Source: Volvox africanus (taxonomy: Eukaryota > Chlorophyta > Chlorophyceae > Chlamydomonadales > Volvocaceae). Taken from it: a DNA stretch of 64,000 nt. The position numbers and the translations under genes are program-made. Shown here piece after piece: positions 11,906 to 23,560 of the stretch. The stretch lies in NCBI GenBank assembly GCA_030268105.1, contig BSDZ01000021.1:1178001-1242000 (forward strand). Reading direction: 5' to 3'. The first letter of the stretch is position 1. Each line of letters starts with the position of its first letter. The notes beneath the pieces were generated by a model that made no database searches, had not been told where the DNA came from, and saw only the letters and a list, made by a program, of their open reading frames with translations.

Positions 11906-14900
11906 AGCCAGTTACCTCATCTTGACCTTCAGCAGCCCTCTTCTTAGCCCTTCTAAAATGCAATGCAGTTTTATTGGGTCCAAAATGCCTCATTTTTGCC
12001 GAATCTAGGGCAAACTCGAACGGCGACCCGAAGGCTTCCGCCGCTCGCCCAGCGGCTCCTTACCCAAATATAACAATGTATATACTTTTGGATTAGGATA
12101 AAATTAAAATCGTGTCGGGTACGCTAACTTCACAAAATCCGGGTTGACATGTACCTTAATTTTTATAGCGGAGGATGTTACGGTTATAGAAAGAAAAATG
12201 TAACGAAACTTTACTGTACTATTGAGTTAATTTAGCTATTGCGCACCCCGAAGACGAGGGGCAAGGCAGGGCAGCCCATAGGGCCTTATGCTGTTGGTTC
12301 CACTGATTCCTTCCTTGTGAAGCCGTGCAAATGATATTAATTGCTGATAGACGACATTGAAAGCCTTCAATTTCGTGGCGCCCAGGAGCCTACCTTCGGC
12401 CTCGGTCTGAGTTGCGCCATCCCGGCACGTCCCAATCGTACTTGGTACGTCCCAATCAACACGGCCAAGTACTGCGAGACGACGGTGCCTTGTGCTCAAC
12501 ATTACCATGCGTTTTATGCCACTGGTTCCTCGTGTTCTTGATAGTTTTCAGAGCTACACCGAATCCGATTGACGCGAACGGTGGCGGTCGCAACCACAGG
12601 CTCGTCTGACTAAGGCTCGAGTTGTTTTGGCGCGGCGCGCGCGCCGACATGAGACACCGGGATCAGCAGTATCAAGACACGCAATCTTGCGGGCAGAGTT
12701 GCCATTCGACAGGTGCTTGTATAGAATCTACAATTGCGGACAATCCTTCAATCTGTCCTCGTGGCATAAAGTTCCAGGATGGAAAAACAGCACGTGTAGC
12801 CCGTACGACACACCAATCCAGTTAATCCTGTAATTAAATCAAAACACGCGCGTGAGAGGATTCTGAAGGGCAAACCTACAAGAGGCCTTCAGCACAGTTG
12901 ACGACTATGATTTGGCTTTCACAACGCACCGTTATACCATGCAAATCCAGAGCGATACACATCTGTGCATGAGCTCGAGGAGCAACTGGCTTATGCGTCC
13001 AACATAGCATACGCCCAGCTAGGTTATAATATCGAGAAAATATACCGCATCTACGTCTGCCCATCCTTCAGGCTAATCAGCCCTTGTCACCGTACAAATC
13101 CAAACTAAGGATGAGGATCAAGTATCGTGCCACATCACACTCCAATGGTCGACGTGCGGATTGCTCCGGCGCTACTGAATCCCGGCCATGAATGCAAACT
13201 GTATGGGGCTAATCAAACGAACCTCGTGATCATAAACCCAACCACATTACTGCACATACACTCGCATCCGGTGACCATTTCAAATTACTTCACTGCGTCT
13301 AAAGAAAAAGGATTGATATACGGGATGCATGCTGCCCCGCCCGGGGTGTGCACATACAATACTCAGCGAGGGCAAGCTACGGATCGCACTTAATGCGTCG
13401 CCAGTGCCGAAATACGGCGTGTCAACCCCTTACCCACCTGACTGTGGGGTGCGAGCTGGAGGGAGCACTTAACCACCACTGCTGCCAGGCTCCGCGCAGA
13501 TATATTTCTGGCGCATTACAAAAACATAAACTTGCCTTCAAATTGCATTTACCCGCCTGCACAACGACCGTCCTGGTACATTTCGGGGCATGATTGTTAA
13601 TCGGAACACGCGTGAAACCCCGCAATCACCATATTATACTTAAGATCTCTCCAAAAATGAGGTCTGCAGACGAGTACGATTGGTCGCAGGAGTACGATAG
13701 TACTGCTGCGTAGGTTTCTGCGCTCAGCCGATCTGGTTCTGTTTCCCCGCCCTCCCTTCTGTTGTCTTTCCTCTTTCCCGGGGTTGTGGTTTGAGTCAGG
13801 ATTCTTGTCGAGCCTTTATGGAGTCTCTCTGTGCTGGGGGATGTATTCGCGCGGGCTTGGGAGTGAGGTCGAGTAGAAGCAGCCCGCGCGAGCTATTTGT
13901 GCCCTGCTAGTTAAACCTTACGAGATGTACGGCTTCGAGCGAGTTTGTACGGCCGTACGCCCAGTTTTTCCCCTTTCTCTGTTTGCACCCTCCAATGAGA
14001 GAGACTTCTCGGCCTATGGGTCTCCTTGCGTATAACCTGAAACTGCGTCCCCATGAACTCGGGTCAAAAGAGCGGATATCGGCTCCGCCCTCTATGCCCC
14101 AGTCCCTTATGCTGGCGTGAAAACGAACACTAGCACCATCACAGAGGCCGCGGCTATTTATTGCTTTTACATCTGAACGAGAATAAGGCGCTTCGTGGAA
14201 AAAGACGCTTAGGCGCTCCTCACAACCGGGTTGCTCCTCGCGGATGATGTGCAGTAGACATGTCCAAATCGTCAATGAATGTATCGTGCGTGGGGTTCTC
14301 CTCCTGCACGCCAGAAACAAGACAGTGCATTGCTGCGTTGCACAGTAGACATGTACACGCCTGCGCTAAGAAGCACACACCAAGGCGCCTCGTTCCCGCT
14401 CAGATCCAACCTTCTTTACGAGCACATGCTTCGAGGGACGCCATACATCGCCATATCTTGCTTCTTCCCCACCTCAACTTTTAAGCGGACAAACAGTAAC
14501 CAAGCAACAATGTTGAATCGCGGATGGAGCAGTCGATGGTTGCACTGAGTAATGTCGATGGGACGTCAAGATGGAACACCCGGCTGCAGTGACCGACGTC
14601 TCACGTTCTCACCCATGCAAACAGTTCGACGAGTCCCGGGTTGTCTGCAGGACTTCACGACCGAGGGGGTCCGCAAATTCTCCAGGGTTAGTACATCGAG
14701 GAGCCTCATCCCAGAAATGCGTCCCATTTTCTGAAACATGTTCCGTGAATATTCGCCATTGACGTGCGCCGACACTGCCACAGCCTCTAAGTTGGATACG
14801 TAACACGTCATCGCCTCCGGCTGTCGCTGCTGCTGGCACAGTCTTCGACGGCGACGTGTTCAGCCGGGACCCCAGAGGTGCAGAGAACTGACAAGTGGCG

Positions 14901-16840
14901 GAGCTGTAAGCCACCTATGCCCATTCGCCACCTGGCCCGATAACCGCACCTTCCAGTGTATCTCCCTTCACGCTTTAATGGATTGCTCCGAACTCATGAT
15001 TCCCTTGGTGCACATGCCACAAGTCCAAGAGAGGACTAAACTCCTCGGTCGGGCAAGCGCAGGAAGTCCTGCAACGTAAGAACTGCACGAGAGACTAGCC
15101 GTCGCTGCTCCAACGGCCAGTGCAAAACCTCCGTCATAAGCTGAAAGCTGCAGACCATCACAACAATTCGCCTGAACGCACGTTTGTGCCCATAATAATT
15201 CTGTACATCTGGGGGATCGCACTGCCGCTGCCATTTTAGCTCGGCATTGGGAAGAGCCGGCAGCATAAAGTACACGGATGGACAGGCGAACGGGGCCTTA
15301 CGAGAAATGTCAGAGCGTGCAAAGCCACACGAACACGTACTAATCTATGCACACACACCTCGTCACTTCTTGCGGGCGCACGGTGCAGAGCAGAGAAACA
15401 GCCCAGGGCCAGGCAGAGACAGCCCAGGGCCAGTGTCACCACCAACAAGGAGAAATGCTTAGCCCACTGAGCCCGCTGTGCTTATCGGCAACGGCTGCGT
15501 GACATCAAACCTCCCTGCCGATTCCACAACGTTGCCCTGAAATGCCTACATCGACTGGGCAGAGGACCCGCAGGCGGCCCGTGAGACCCACCAACACACA
15601 CATTTACTCAAAAGGGCTCATGCACGCCGCAGCGCTCGTCTAAGTTCCCATAACACGAATAAGGCTGAGCATCGACGGTGATGCCAAAGGCGTTGCACAA
15701 CAAAGGCAGCCTTTCGTCCGTCATGCCTCTATCCTTATCCGTCATGCGTGTTCATTACATTCGCACTCACATGGCGCTCGTCCCCCAGTCCTGGCCGCCC
15801 ATCGTTGCTGCAGCGCCGCCAACACGCTGAGCGCCCCTGTGCCATGGGTGGCCATAGAGTGGCGTGACAGCAGCACTCTCGCTCGAACACACGCAGTTTT
15901 TGAATAACATACGCAGATCATAATATTAGATAATATTAGATGCCCACTTTGTTTCGGTCTCAGTTTTCACAGAGTGGTTTTTCCACCATACACTGGCGAA
16001 AGATACGCCCCCGGCCCTTGCCGGTATGAATAGAAGGCATGACGTGGCGTTGCTCTGTCAGTACTAAATCATCCCCGGGCGCCGTGGCGCGTCCACAGGA
16101 GCCCTCGAATGAATCCGTGGGAACAATCCAACGACGTCCTTAATGGCGACTTCCGCTAAAGTTCGGCGAGGTCACAGATCCGCCTGCAAAGCCATGCGAA
16201 AACAAGCCGGTTAAAACCGTACCCGCATACTTTCACTTAGCTACAACCCATTACGCAGCGGAAAAAGTCAGCTGTACATGGGGCAAAGGGCACAAGTTGG
16301 CCCACCTAATCCGCTTTTACCCTTCCTCCACGACACGAGCAAATGCCGACCCCGTTAGGCCACTGGCATGACAGCAATGCCTTAATAAGTATGGACAAAC
16401 CGTCTGCTAGCGGCACTCACAAGATCCACCTGCGCGGTCATATTCCCAAGTCCAAGTCAACCCGTTTAAACGATCTGCTCACGCAGTACGAATTACACGA
16501 ACGGCAAACCCTTGAGTCCACAGCGGTACTTAACAGAGTCATGTCTTGGGCCGTGTATCGCCGTACTGCTGTATACCTCTGGGTCTTTCCATTGAGAACC
16601 GATGAACAGAAAAGGCGTTGGCGCTAAGTACCCAGCAAACATGCGAGAGGAAACAAGTCTCGCATACCAGGCACGTGCGCCTCGGTAGCACCTATAGGGG
16701 CCTTCCGAATGCAGTAGGCCTCTGTTGAACGAACTAGAACCTATCAGGAGTACCCAAACTCCTACGCATCAAAGGAAGGAGGCGAAAGAAATTCCGCCGG
16801 CGCTACTTTGTGTCGCCTACTGTGTATGTAACCTCCTACT
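11906..16840. other. Long spacer, no supportable gene
   Basis: About 5 kb upstream of the polycystin-like gene. Open frames on both strands are short, lack family-like motifs and do not chain through GT-AG junctions. It must hold the promoter of the polycystin-like gene, but I cannot point to a convincing core element. The motif CAGTAGACATG occurs at about 14,243 and 14,343, and CAGTAGACAT again near 17,712; this may mark remnants of a repeat family. Confidence 0.5.
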
Positions 16841-16846
16841 TAACCG

Positions 16847-16944
16847 TTTGAAGTCGTCACCTTCCCTGGAGCCGAAGTGATCCCCGATGTTTGGGTGAAC
16901 CAGGGAAGGTGACGACTTCAAACATCGGGGATCACTTCGGCTCC
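16847..16944. repeat. Interleaved double inverted repeat (A-B-A'-B')
   Basis: Segment A (16847-16869, 23 nt, TTTGAAGTCGTCACC...) is the exact reverse complement of A' (16900-16922). Segment B (16868-16893, 26 nt, GGAGCCGAAGTGATCC...) is the exact reverse complement of B' (16919-16944). Only six bases separate B from A', and adjacent arms overlap by a few bases. The order A-B-A'-B' means the two stems are mutually exclusive as simple hairpins, or together form a pseudoknot topology. No gene overlaps it convincingly. Confidence 0.95.
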
Positions 16945-18453
16945 ACAAGCCATCTCAGCCCGGACAGCCGGCCTCCTCCTGGAACGCTGTTAAGCAACAC
17001 AGCCGCGCGGATAATCTATCGCGGCGCGCCTTCCCTTCCCTGGAGGCCCATGTGGGCACATGGAGAGCGCACCTACCGGTGCACGCTCTGCAGCCCCTCG
17101 AACCGGTACCGAACCCCAGCGGTCCCAGCATTTGCTGTGAGCACAAAGTCTCAATATCTCTGCGGTGCTACACCAACAGGGCAGCAGCAGAAGGATAGCA
17201 GCTCCGTTTACGCCGCATTTGTGCACCGGTTGTCAATCATCATGTTTTCGCGACATGGAACCGAGCAAAGTGGTTGTGACGGTGCGCTTATGCCAGACTT
17301 GAACCGATACCAACTCCTCTCCCGGCATGGGAACAATGCCAGAAGGCCTGGCCATGCAGCAGGAAAAGGTAAGGATGGCTCGCGGATGGGCAAAGAACCC
17401 AGGCAGGATGGGGCTGGGGCTCGCCTGTATGATGCTGCTTGGATTGACAACCGACATTCACCGGCGAAACGCGCAATACAATATGCGCTGTTCGCAACTA
17501 TGTCGAGCACACGGCACCAAGCTTATGTACCAGCTGACTTTCCGTACCACACGCTTCACGCGGTCGGCTGGCCGCCGCGCTGCTCGGCCATGGCAAAGCA
17601 ACATAATCATGTCGCTTTTCCTGTTGGCCTCGGCCCCTTGCCATGCTCCCCAACAGCAACTAGGAAGACCAACGTAAATCCCCATAAATAGGATAGTGGA
17701 AATCAACATGCACAGTAGACATCGCGTCACATCACATTACGTCACATCAAATTACGTCCCATCACCTCACATCACACAGGGCGCCTCTTCGGCGCATCAA
17801 GCACCAATCACAAACCGGCCAGCAAGGTGCATCGTGCATTACTTGAGATTCGCCAACCCGATTTGAAGGCGCCGATTGCATAGGGTGATAAATTGCGCGC
17901 GGTGGTCAAAGCCCGGCCGAGTCCATGCCCTCGGGTGTGGCCCGTCGGTCCGTCCCAATCCCTGAACCCCTCACTCAATCATCCTCGATCGCAGACGCAC
18001 CACAGCAGCGACATCGCACCTCAGCCTCCGTACAAGCTCCGACGGCATTTACTTTGGTCCGCACTAGGAGCGACCGTGAATCCGCAAGCCGGCCGGCCGG
18101 CCGAGGAAAAGAGGGACCCCCGACTAACAGCACAGCCGCCTGATCACAGGCAACATCGACATTCAGCTCGCAGCATAACCTTCAGCGCAAGCGGAGCTCC
18201 AATCCGAAGCTAGGACGGTGGCGACTGCAGGTCAGGCTCCCAAACCAGGTGAACTTGCTCAGCAAGCGTGCGAGAGCACGCAAGAGCTCACTTACTGGAG
18301 AAACACTGGCTCCCTACCCGTCAAACTCTAGCACCTCACTCATGCCGCCTCTCTCACATGATGCGCGACACGCTGGCGGTGCGCGCCATACCGCCCCCGC
18401 TGGGCCCCACGCCCAGCGAGGCAGCGAGCTTTGGATTAAGAGTCGACAACTTG
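16945..18453. other. Spacer downstream of the CALK-like gene
   Basis: No supportable gene. A 266-codon frame crosses part of it but starts at a non-ATG codon inside the inverted repeat and has no recognisable domain. The stretch is likely to contain the 3' untranslated region of the minus-strand kinase gene at its right end. Confidence 0.45.
17726..17778. repeat. Short degenerate tandem repeat (CACATCACATTACGT type)
   Basis: Repeated CACATCA and ATTACGTC words in about three imperfect units. Confidence 0.7.
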
Positions 18454-21400
18454 CTACCTCCAATCTGCGTCAGGAGTACAGTGTGTACGGGGGGCGGGTA
18501 TAGGAAGAAACATCAGAAGATGCGCTGACATGATCATTTGATAAACCATAGGAGCAGAGATCGGAGATGAAAGGGCGGGAAGCGTGATAATCATTATACA
18601 TATGTCCAGGACACATGAGCACTCGGATGCGGAGAGCAGGAAAGTCCAAGGAGCGCAGCTAGGCGCTAAGGATTGGGATCCACACATACGAATTGACAAC
18701 ATAACGCACAACGGCACGTTGGAAAGCGATGGAAGGTACCGGCACGAACACTTCGAGCGTAGCACCCAGTAGTGCGATAGCCGCCGCCATGACTCCCTCA
18801 CCGGCTGCTCAGGGCGGTGGCCGGGTCCAACCAATGCGCCCGGAAGCTGCGAGCCGCTGGCAGCAGAGCCAGCCCCGCCACCTCCACCCATCGGTGGCAG
18901 ATCTGCGGCGCTGACGCCACCAGCACCGCCGCCGCCAGTGCCAAGGCCGCGCACGGTATGGCCGGCTGGGTCATCGCCCGCGTGAGGCAAATGCACGTGG
19001 CGGTTAGCCTGGAGAGCCTGATGGCTTATGGCGATGGCTTTGCCAGCAGTGTAGCTCTTCATGCGGTTGGCCAAAGCGCCAACACCCAAATCATCGTCAT
19101 CCATACCACCGGCGGCGGCAATGGCGCGCGTGCCGACCATCCGGTCAGGCTTGGCGATGGCCTTGGACGCAGATGCCGGCGCCATGGCACCCCCGACACT
19201 GCCACCAGCGGAGAGCGCTGCCGCAGCAGCAGCCGCGGCAGAGCCGCCGGTTCCAGCTCCTGTGCTAGCGGTTACGGAGGCCCCACCGCTGATAGCAACG
19301 GAGCCTGTGGGTCGTAGTGGCTGTGCACCGCTGGAAGTGACGACCGTAGCAGCAGCGGCACGTTGTGCCGCCGGGTGTGAGGCCGTTCCCCCGCGGATGA
19401 AGGGAAGTGCCAGCATCTCCTGGACGGTGGGTCGCTGCTCAGGATCCTTCTGGAGCGCGGTTGCGATGAAAGAGCGCGCCAGCTCAGATAGGCCGAACGG
19501 GAAGCGCGGAGTCTGTGGGGAAGGCCAAACAGCGAATTCGACCGGTCCGGGTTATGGAGCCCCCCAGGGAGAAATCCTTAGGGCTCGGGAACTCATGACA
19601 CGGTCCTTCAGACGGCCGACTGGTATCGCCCGTGCGTTGCATGAAGGAAAGAACGATAGCAGAGATCTCAAATGACCCACCCTTCTCCCCCAACACACCT
19701 GTCGCCGAATACAGTCCTCCACTCCCTCACGCTCTGGTGCCTCGAAAGGCGGCCGCCCCACCAGCAGCTCATACGCCAGCACGCCAACTGCCCAGGCGTC
19801 CACCGCCGCAGTGTAGTGCAGCCGCTCGTTGTCCTTGTTGTCAATCGGGCGGCTCTTGAAAGGGCACTCCAACACTGCACGCGGGAGAGTATGAATTGCG
19901 ATCACCGTGCGGCAACGCACATCAGGCTCGCAACAGAGCGCCTGTCACTAGATGTGACCGACTTGGAAGGGCCCAATTGGCCGCAAGCCCGTGTACTAGG
20001 CAGAAACCACTGGTGTAAACAGGACCTTAAGTTCTGAAAGGTACGCAAATTCAAACCGTGCAACCCTCCGCAAACTTCTATCCCCCCCTATCCACCTTCG
20101 GGTGCCATGTACTCGAGTGTCTGCGTACGAGCAGAGCCGGAAGCGAGGATTGGGACAATGGGCAGAAGCACGAAGGCGAGGCATTTTAGCAAGGCACTTC
20201 CTCCATACAACCATTAACCAAAATGGTCCACAGCGGGGACCGGGAGGACGATGGAAAGATCACCATACAAGTCATAGGCCTCATATCGCTTCCAACACCG
20301 CAGAGCGAACGTCTAAGGGAGGAAAGATGCGTCTAAGGGAGGCTTCGGCGAGAGGAGAGTTGATATGAACACAGAATCCCAACAAAGGATTTATATTAGC
20401 CCAGGGATACCGCTTGACCTCCACATTTCCGGCATTTGGCACCCCATCTCACCCCGGCACGCGTGACAGCCCGCTCGTCACGAAGATCGATTGCGAGACC
20501 GAAGTCGCAAAGCTTGAAGGTCATGTTGCGCGTAAAGAGGACGTTTTCGGGCTTGAGGTCACGATGGAGGATGCCCTGTAAGCCGAGACAATACGAATGC
20601 GTAAAGGAAACGAAGTCGGAGCACGGAGTGAAGTCCACACACCATACACAGATTATTGCCACCCCCCTCCCTCCGGGGAGCCTATCTATATACGACGTGC
20701 ACCGATAAGCCATGACCCCGAATCCCTACATTGTTGCGTCATGCAGTACGTGGTACGGAGTCCTTCTGCTCGCTCCCGCTGCAAAAACGTCTACCACCAG
20801 AAGCGCAACGGACCATTCAGTGCTACAAGTAGCATCCCAACGCCCTTGCGTCCCCGTACAAATCAAACGCAATGTACAGTGCCATCGAGCCAAAATTGCA
20901 CATTGCGCACATGCACATTGTTCAATCTGCTTTCGTGATTTTACTCTGGTCGCCATCTTGCCCTGCTCCGCCCCATTCCAGCACGGCCATGAGCTATATA
21001 TCACACATGCACGTACCTGCTCGTGCAGGTAGAGCAGTACGCGCAGGCATGGCTGCAACACCATCTCCACTGCCTGGCGCTCCGGCATGCGGCCGCCATA
21101 TCTATTGGTTACCGGGAGGCGGCAGAAGAAGAAGAGCAGCTTGCAACAACCGGCCCGCCAGGGGAGGGAGAAGAACTATTGACAGCAGCAGAGCGGGAGA
21201 CGCTCAAGGTGCTGAGCGGTTGGATCCAGCAGCCACCTGGCTTCCCGGCTCGGTCTTGCCTTTCCACGCATAGACCTGCCGTCCATTCATGGCACAGGCG
21301 AATTCATCGGCTATCCCCACGAGACCGACCGACCATCCTCCTAGCCACCCACCGGTGCAGCAGGGTGAACAGGTCTCCTCCGTCTGCAAACTCCTGCACC

Positions 21401-23560
21401 ATCACCACCTGGCTGTCCACTTGGAACGCGCCGTACAAGCCAATCACGTTGTTGTGCGCCAGCTTGCCATGGAGCTGCACTTCTCTACGGATTTCATACA
21501 CGGAAAGGACAGCCTGAGCGAGCGCAACCAACTTCGCAAACTCATCTGCCGAGGACCACGTGTACATTGAGGGGACCTAAATGCATGGCATCCAGCCTCA
21601 CATGCCGGGTCCCTTAAGACAGGTGCCCAACAGCCGGCGGAACCAGGACGGAGGTACGGACGGCCAGGCAACCCCCAACCATAACGACACCCTCGTGTCC
21701 CAACGATACTAGACAACCACAACCGGGGCATGGACTTGACGCGGCCTTCACACCCAGCGTCTGTGGCTCGGCAGCTCCTGTCAGAAGCAACACCTAGTCC
21801 TGACCCGGATATGAGGTATTGCCTATCCGGCCCCAGACGCATGAGGCATGCTCTTCGCGGACACGGCTTTGGTCTTTGCGCGGTGGGTGCGCCATCCTAG
21901 CCTAGGAGTCCGAGGAGGCAGGGTTAATCGATTACCGGGTTCTGCAACCCAGATAGTGTTGGATGCTAAAAGCAGCCGAGTCTGATGTCAGCTTCCCCTC
22001 CATTCCCGGGAATAATGCCCGGACCCCATAAACCGCGACTAGCTGACGTTGCCTGCAGCCTCCCCCACAGCTGGCCAGGCTCTTTTCCCCATGACCGCTT
22101 CCGTGAAGCAATAATGTGCGGCTACGGTGAACGCGTCTGCGTACCTGTAAATTTGGAAGCGGTTCAGTTCACATAGCGCGGCCATGTCGTATGCCTTCAA
22201 GCACACAAGCTCGCCAGAACGCTTGCAGAAGGCCTTATACACGCTGCTAGCATAGCCCTAATGGTAGTGAATGATAGTGGGAGCGAGATTGTTACCAGGT
22301 GCCATGGCGTAGCGAGGGGGTGGGCAAACGTATAACAAGAGGTCATCGCGGATGTGGTATAACAAGCAGTCATGGTGGGCATACAAAACAGCGAAAACAT
22401 GCTTAATGCGTAGTCGTAGATAGGCTCTTGTCTGATGTTACGGTACGTTTCTATGATAAATGGTGCAGCTTTCAAAAGGTAATCCTCAAGGGAAGGGTAG
22501 ATTACATTGGTACGTGTGGCCACGCTGGGGTTTCTATCCTGCCCACCTTATACATCTTTTCGACGACAGCGTAATCACGCAGGGACCATTCCGGCCGCTG
22601 CATTCGCGGAGGCGCCGATGGAGACACAATCAGTATCTCGTTGCCACGCTTGGGTATTGTCTACATCACGATACATGTGGGAAAACAGCGGTTAGGACAT
22701 GCATGTGTGCGGCACGAGATCATGGCGTATTTTTTTACAACCAGTTTCCATACCATATAAACTAACTGATGAGAAAGTCCTAGAAAGGTAACACAGATAA
22801 CCGGCCTTCGCGCGTACATACTTTGTGCCCTTCACACATTCAGAACGTGAACCCCAGCATGATAACTCTGGGCTCACACCTTGGCCTTGATGGAAAGCTC
22901 GGTAAATGATTTAGAATGATGTGTAACAGAGTTCCGAAGCCGCTGCAGCTCGGACTTAAGGCTGATGGACTTGGAGCGTACAGGAGGCGACGTAACGACG
23001 GCTTCCGCAGCCACAACACCGGACTCCTGGGCGAAAGGCGATACACACACAGCGTCCTCTTCATTTCCCGTTGGAGACTTGGGAGTAGGCTGGCGTGACG
23101 AGACGGTGCCGTTTGGGGATGTCGCCACATTGAGGCTTGAACTTTTGTTTTGTGCGGCTACAGGCTGCGAACATGTTGAAGACGCATCTTGGCTGTTGGG
23201 TGTCGTTGGGCATGTCGGCTTGGAAGAGGTGGGGGAGGCCAATTTCGCTGGGGGTGCGGGTGTGTGAGTCGTTGAAGTAGCGCGAGAGCTTGAGACCGAA
23301 GAGCGCTTGCTGGATTTAGCAGAGGTCTTATCCTTCGACTTGCTGAACAAGGACTTGAACCATGTTGCTAGCTTCCCAGACTCTTTGCCCTCCTTGCCGT
23401 TCCCTTCGTCGCCCCCGTCATTATCATTAACCTCCTGCTCGTCCTCGTCATAATCATCGGCCTGAAACTCATCAACAATTTGCAATGCATTTGAAGAGCT
23501 CTTGCCAGAGCGTTGCACCCCAGCGGATGCAGTAACGTGAGTCGTCCCTGATGCCGTCAT
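18454..23560 (-). CDS. Aurora-like (CALK-type) serine/threonine protein kinase
   Basis: A predicted cytosolic or ciliary kinase. The first exon, 23560-22880, encodes 227 residues rich in Ser, Thr, Pro, Lys and acidic residues. Catalytic-domain exons chain in phase: about 22243-22145 ([18 protein letters not shown], with the ATP-binding Lys), 21484-21353, 21101-21017, 20575-20453 (catalytic loop HRDLKPEN, then DFGLA), 20120-20096 (TLEYMAPE), 19874-19699 ([20 protein letters not shown]) and 19512 onward. The RAVTRAG sequence before the APE motif and the wording of subdomain IX recall Chlamydomonas CALK paralogs, where CALK phosphorylation tracks flagellar length. The exon with the Gly-rich loop, expected between 22,880 and 22,243, was not found with confidence. 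The C-terminal tail is an Ala/Gly-rich region with doubtful coding below about 18,800: a consensus donor near 18,810 may splice to another terminal exon instead of the stop at 18,454. Confidence 0.85.
20096..20120 (-). other. 25-nt microexon encoding TLEYMAPE of the CALK-like kinase
   Basis: It is flanked by CGCAG on the acceptor side and GTGGAT on the donor side. The upstream exon ends in GGG (phase 0) and the downstream exon starts TGTTGG, so the joined protein reads [21 protein letters not shown] without a frame break. It supplies the conserved APE motif of the activation segment, so skipping it should destroy kinase function. Confidence 0.85.
20310..20342. repeat. 13-bp direct repeat pair
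   Basis: CGTCTAAGGGAGG occurs at 20310-20322 and 20330-20342 inside a CALK-like gene intron. Confidence 0.8.

Noticed and set aside
16891..17691. 266-codon plus-strand open frame
   Set aside because: No ATG at its start, begins inside the interleaved inverted repeat, composition looks random and no domain or splice logic supports it.
18454..18800. C-terminal tail of the CALK-like kinase as read straight to the stop
   Set aside because: Residue composition after the donor near 18,810 looks non-coding; kept only as the outer limit of the gene, not as a supported protein segment.
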